Assembly: GCA_034509755.1 (NCBI GenBank)
Contig: CM067546.1
Span: 14,782,970 to 14,846,969, forward strand
Reading direction: 5' to 3'
Source of the DNA: Anisodus tanguticus
Lineage: Eukaryota > Streptophyta > Magnoliopsida > Solanales > Solanaceae
Length of the DNA stretch: 64,000 bases
The position numbers and the translations under genes were made by a program. Under the pieces are notes generated by a model. The model had not been told where the DNA came from. It did not search any database and saw only the letters and a program-made list of their open reading frames with translations. Below are positions 59,609 through 64,000 of this stretch, in pieces. Position 1 is the stretch's first letter. Each line of letters starts with the position of its first letter.

Positions 59609-60900
59609 TTGGCATTGGAGGTCCAGACTTTAGCCAACCATTTTGTGAGGCTTGATCTTTCGAATCTAGGTAGAATTATAGCTTGTGTGGACGTAAGGTC
59701 GTCTCTCTTGGATCAGATTCGGGCACACCAATATGATGATATGAGGTTGTGCAAGATTCTAGATAAGGTGATGAGTGGCGAGGCCAAGGAGGCCATGATT
59801 AATAGTGAGGGTTCTCTGAGGATTACGGGTAGAGTGTTTGTGCCTCATGTGGGAAATTTGATTAGATTGATTATGGAGGAGACCCACAGCTCTAGGTATT
59901 CGATTCATCCGGGTGCTACTAAGATGTATCTTTATTTGAGGGAGCACTATTGGTGTGGGAGGATGAAGAGAGACATTGTTGATTTTGTGTCTCGGTGTCA
60001 GAATGGCCAACAGGTCAAGTATGAGCACCAACATCTAGGAGGTGTATCTCAGAGGATGCCCATTCTAGAGTGGAAGTGGGAGAGGATCGCTATGGATTTT
60101 ATTGTGGGATTTCCTAAGACTTTGGGAAACTTTAATGCGATTTGGGTTATTGTTGATAGATTGACCAAGACCGCACATTTTATTCCAGTTCAGATGACGT
60201 ATAATGCAGAGAAGTTGGCTAAGATCTATATTTGGGAGATTGTTCATCTTCATGGGATTCCTATTTCTATAATCTCGGATCGAGGTACTCAGTTTACTTC
60301 ATGTTTTTAGCGAACTTTCCAGAGAGAGTTGGGTACTCTCTTGGATCTCACTACAACGTTTCACCCTCATACTGATGGTCACTCCAATCGGACTATTTAG
60401 GTATTGGAGGACAGATTATAGGCCTACGTGATTGATTTTGGTGGTCATTAGGTCCATCACTTGCCTTTGGCAGTGTTCACGTACAACAACAACTATCACT
60501 CCAGTATTGATATGGCACAGTTTGAGGCATTATATGGTAGGAGATGTCGATCTCTGATTGGTTGGTTTGATGAGTTCGAGATTCATTTTTTAGGTACTGA
60601 TTTGTTGAGGAGTCCTTAGATAGGGTGAGAGTTATTTAGGACAACCTCCTAGCAGTGCAGAGTAGGCAGAAGGAGTATGTGTACTAGAAGGTTCGAGATT
60701 TAGAGTTCATGGTGGGTGACAAGGTTCTTCTAAAGGTTTCGTCCATAAAGGGTGTGATGAGATTCGGCAAGAGGGGGAAGTTGAGTCTAAGGTTATTAGA
60801 CCACTTGAGGTTCTTCAGAGAGTGGGAGAGGTATCATATGAGTTCTCTCTGCCACTAGGTCTTTCAGGCATTCATCCAGACTTCCATGTGTCTATGCTGA
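59609..60900 (+). pseudogene. family B integrase
   Basis: 59609-60310 (233 codons open) has the zinc finger with its last Cys changed (CQNGQQ for CQNCQQ), WERIAMDFIVGFPKTLGNFN with the first Asp, and IISDRGTQFTS with the second. After a stop at 60308, FHPHTDGHSNRTI has Asn where the catalytic Glu is expected. The C-terminal part to 60900 is readable in pieces. Confidence 0.9.
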
Positions 60901-60959
60901 AGAAGTATCATGCCGATGGTTCTTACATTATCTAGTGGGACTCAGTATTACTTGATCAG

Positions 60960-61195
60960 AATCTAGAGTAGAGGAAGATCCTGTAGCTATTTTGGACAGG
61001 CAGGTAAGGAAGTTGAGATCGAAGGAAAGAATTTTAGTGAAGGTTCAGTGGAGGCATCGTCCTGTCGAGGAGGCGACTTACGAGGTCGTGTCTGATATGC
61101 GGAGAAGATATTTGAGCTTGTTTATTACTTTTGGTACGATGCCCGTATTCATTTCTCTTCGTTCAAGGATACATATTGTTTTAATTGGTATCTGA
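60960..61195 (+). pseudogene. family B chromodomain-like tail
   Basis: Reads ILDRQVRKLRSKERILVKVQWRH then PVEEATYEVVSDMRRRY, the Tekay/Del chromodomain-like end of pol. The reading ends at the LTR start. Confidence 0.85.
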
Positions 61196-63916
61196 TGTAA
61201 TGACCCCCATAAAAGGACTTATAATCATAACTTAAACCATTATAATATATTACCTAAAGGTTTGAAATGCTCCTAGAGCTATAAAAATACCCTTATGCGA
61301 CACTGGTATCGAGATTAGCTATTTGGGAATGAATTTTCTGATATAAGAGTATATATAGGACACCTGAATAGTGATCAGCCCCAACAGAATTGACTTCGCT
61401 GAAGTAGACCCGCTGCGGCGCAAAAGCCTGAACTGTAGCGGATATCATTTGAAACATCATACCTTGCCGCAGCGGACCCGACTTCATTGTGGCAGAACTT
61501 TCCATTTCCCCATCTTCTGCTTCGCCAAGCCAACCTTTTGCTGAGGCAGACCCGCTGGAGCAAACGTTGGTTCCTCCATGGAGGACACCAGACACTAACA
61601 GATTGAAAACAACCCAAAACCTCCACCCAACATCCGAAACACTATCGGGACCCCCGGACACAAACTAAACATGCTCATCTATGGTAATCAGTGCTACAAA
61701 CTCGCTCGTACCCTCAGATTTCACAAATAACTGGGCCAAGGCATACTTTTCTAAAGTATCATTCCTCATAAAACAAAAATCCAAACTTTACAACTAAAGT
61801 CACAAAATACATCTGATGTCCTCGGGAAGTGAACCAAAGACTCAACTAAGTCATAAATGACTCTCCAGAACTACCGAAAGTGATGGAACCCGAAAATGAA
61901 CTCATCTTGATAAAATTTAACTTTGAGTCAAACTAACCAACTCTAATTTTCCAAACTTAGGCTTTTCATCCAAAACTCATAAAATAGACCTCGGGATCTG
62001 TGCCACCCATCCCCGCATATCACAAACCCCACAAAGAGTCTATGGAAATAGTCAAACAAGTAAATAAGGGTCTTTAGCAAGAAACGATAATGGGGGTTTA
62101 GAATATTATGTAAGTTGGGGAAGATGAGTTATACTTATGATGAGATTAAGAGAGTTATATGGTTGATTTTAATGGGGGTTTATGGATTAAATGATATTAA
62201 TATCATGAAGTAGGATTGGATTGTGTTAGAATATCATGTTATAAGTCTTAATTTGGTTATGGAAGCATGTTTTCAATTGGGAGAAATTTCTAGGGTTTCA
62301 AATTGGGGCTTTTAATTATTGTCCAATTGGGGGATCAAATGTGAATAGATTTTCAATTAACTTAAGGATATGATTATCTAGTATGTAATCTTCGGTTTTG
62401 TGTATTAATGTTTGAGTCTTGGTGGCATAGGCCCAAGATGGGTATTTAAAGTCTTTCTTTTGTTGTGTTAAGCTTATTATTAACTAAGTAATACGCGTGA
62501 ATAGACTTTTGAGTATCGCGAGGCACGAAGAAATGGCAAGGTTGTATTGGAGACTTGACTTGGTAGCGCTCCCACTCGGCTTTAAGGTAGGCTATAGTTT
62601 AGCTTTTCAAGAATCCGATAGAAATATGTAACTAGTTATAAATATTGAGGGGTATTAGGCGTGTTTAAGGGTCCCACTCAGCCGGTAATGATTAATAGTT
62701 GAGTGGGTACCGGTGTTGAATTATTATGATGGGTTTGGGAAACTAGTCTTGTGTTGGTTCTGACTACTGTTTATTTGGGCTCGTCGCCATATGTGGGCTT
62801 GCCGCCATTTTTGTTATTCTTTGGTTACTCATCACACATGTTTTTGATTGATATCCTGATTTGACTGGATTTTCTTGTGTATCGTTAAATTCTTGAAAGC
62901 ATGTGTATATCATCTCTATACATGATTGCATATTATTATATCATGATATCTTGCATTATATCATCATTGCATGCATACACTCATGGTTCTGTTACTTGAT
63001 GTGAAAGTGATATGGATATGATGTGATCCAAGAGACCGGAAAGATAATAGTAATATGAGATTATGGCACTTTAGATGATAATTATACATGGGGAGCGGAG
63101 TTGCCACCTGCAACATGATTGAGACTCGACAAATGAGTCATGGGCTCTAGTTAGATTCGTGTGTGGAATTTTGGATGGCTAGGAGTGGTATATGGACTTC
63201 GTGGGTCCCCCATGAATGTACAGATCATAATAAAACCTTGATGTACTGCATACCAGGTTGAGAAAGGTACCTTGCATATGCATTGCATTCATATCATACA
63301 TTCTTATTCCTTATCTTGATATACTGTGAATGGAAATTGTCTTTGGGTGATATTGCGTAACTTGGTTGAAGTGTGAACTTGAAAGGGATTGTTCTTGCTA
63401 TTTGCTATTTGATATTTGAGATACTGTGGACTTTATAAACATTTTATATACTTGGTTATTGAAATGCGAAGAGTAGGATTATTTGGTGTCAACTTGGTAT
63501 TTATCTCTAATTATGTATTTCCATCATTGTCGGCCTATGATATCTATGGGGGTACATTGTGTACTCATGCTACACTTGTTGCATCTTTTTGCATATTTAT
63601 TCAGTACTTTCCACCTCTGCAGTACTACGTGGCTGAGAGTTCGAGTTGTTGATCCCAGGCATTCAGGGTAAGGATGATATCTCCAACATATCCTTGGTTA
63701 CTCTTTCTCTATTTGACTATCTTTTGTTTGCGTTTGAGAGACATATTCAAACTACTTATTTAGTTTTAGCCTGCATGACCATTCTCAGCCTTATCCCGTA
63801 TTTGTTAGTGCTCTTGTATCTACAGACTAGATCTTTGGGGGTATTTGTTGATGTTTCAGACTTGTTACTTATTCCGCATTTATAGTATGAGACATCTTTT
63901 GTAGTATTTTGTTATC
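61196..63916 (+). repeat. family B 3' LTR (copy 3), interrupted
   Basis: Begins TGTAATGACCCCC. Similar over about 1.8 kb to copy 1 and to the reverse complement of copy 2. A GC-richer patch at 61395-61565 repeats CCGCTG / GCGGACCCG motifs. The LTR end is beyond the LINE insertion. Confidence 0.85.
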
Positions 63917-64000
63917 TTTTTTTTTGGATAAATTATGCCCGTTCGGGCTTTTCATTTAATAAAGAAACCAAAATCATCCAACATAAAAGGTTGGCCCAAA
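63917..64000 (-). mobile_element. LINE 3' end, truncated by window
   Basis: Family B LTR homology stops at a T run (TTTTTTTTT, 63917-63926), followed by GGATAAATTATGCCCGTTCG and GGGCTTTTCATTTAATAAAG. On the minus strand this is a LINE-like 3' tail ending in poly(A). Confidence 0.6.

Larger units (their letters stand above)
57127..63916 (+). mobile_element. family B Tekay/Del-like element, 5'-truncated
   Basis: Plus-strand gag remnant, protease, RT, RNase H, integrase, chromodomain-like tail, then a 3' LTR from 61196. The 5' LTR and the start of gag are missing at the left boundary. The 3' LTR is cut by a LINE at 63917. Stops and lost catalytic residues throughout. It links the family B LTRs elsewhere in the window to a Tekay-type pol. 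Confidence 0.88.

Noticed and set aside
61293..61661. 122-codon minus-strand ORF as a host protein
   Set aside because: Lies within the family B LTR; open because of the GC-richer patch, no recognisable domain.

Overview
The window is plant nuclear DNA, almost certainly from a Solanaceae species. The evidence is a TS/SolS-type SINE, solanaceous-style Ty3/gypsy LTRs, a degraded endogenous pararetrovirus (EPRV), and Ty1/copia and Ty3/gypsy pol fragments on both strands. I found no intact host gene, rRNA, tRNA gene or CRISPR. Every recognisable coding segment belongs to a transposable element or an integrated virus and carries stops, frameshifts or lost catalytic residues. The region is a nested graveyard typical of pericentromeric or intergenic heterochromatin.

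Layout. 1-2581: unassigned AT-rich DNA. 2587-11316: full-length Ty1/copia element (Copia-1, minus strand) with two ~1.54 kb LTRs, PBS, PPT and a 5-bp target-site duplication (TSD). 11322-11749: unassigned flank. 11750-13927: 5' LTR, PBS and leader of a Tekay/Del-like gypsy (family A). 13928-15560: an LTR-like block in minus orientation. About 15560-17596: LTR of a second Tekay-like family (family B), followed by a degraded PBS and a decayed ORF resembling the putative plant transposon protein domain. 19985-26255: near-complete degraded EPRV on the plus strand, interrupted in its reverse transcriptase by a hAT-like transposon with an 8-bp TSD. 26320-29082: a second, shorter EPRV copy in inverted (tail-to-tail) orientation. 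29083-30984: family B pol fragment (minus). 30985-33536: another chromovirus-like gypsy fragment (minus). 33542-45545: second full-length copia (Copia-2, minus) with a 5-bp TSD, split by a 3.1 kb family B solo LTR that has its own 5-bp TSD; one Copia-2 LTR carries a SINE that the other lacks. 47164-55430: a rearranged family A element (minus) containing another solo LTR. 57127-63916: family B internal region plus 3' LTR (plus strand), cut by the 3' end of a LINE that runs off the window.

How the parts relate. The order of events can be read from the nesting. Copia-2 inserted first, then the solo-LTR progenitor and the SINE entered it. The EPRV pair formed before the hAT element entered one arm. 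Most retroelements here, and the pararetrovirus, carry a primer-binding site matching or resembling the 3' end of initiator-Met tRNA. The most interesting items are the tail-to-tail EPRV pair with different lesions in each arm, the family B LTR associated with two different internal regions, and recurrent GC-rich or palindromic blocks inside LTR-type repeats.
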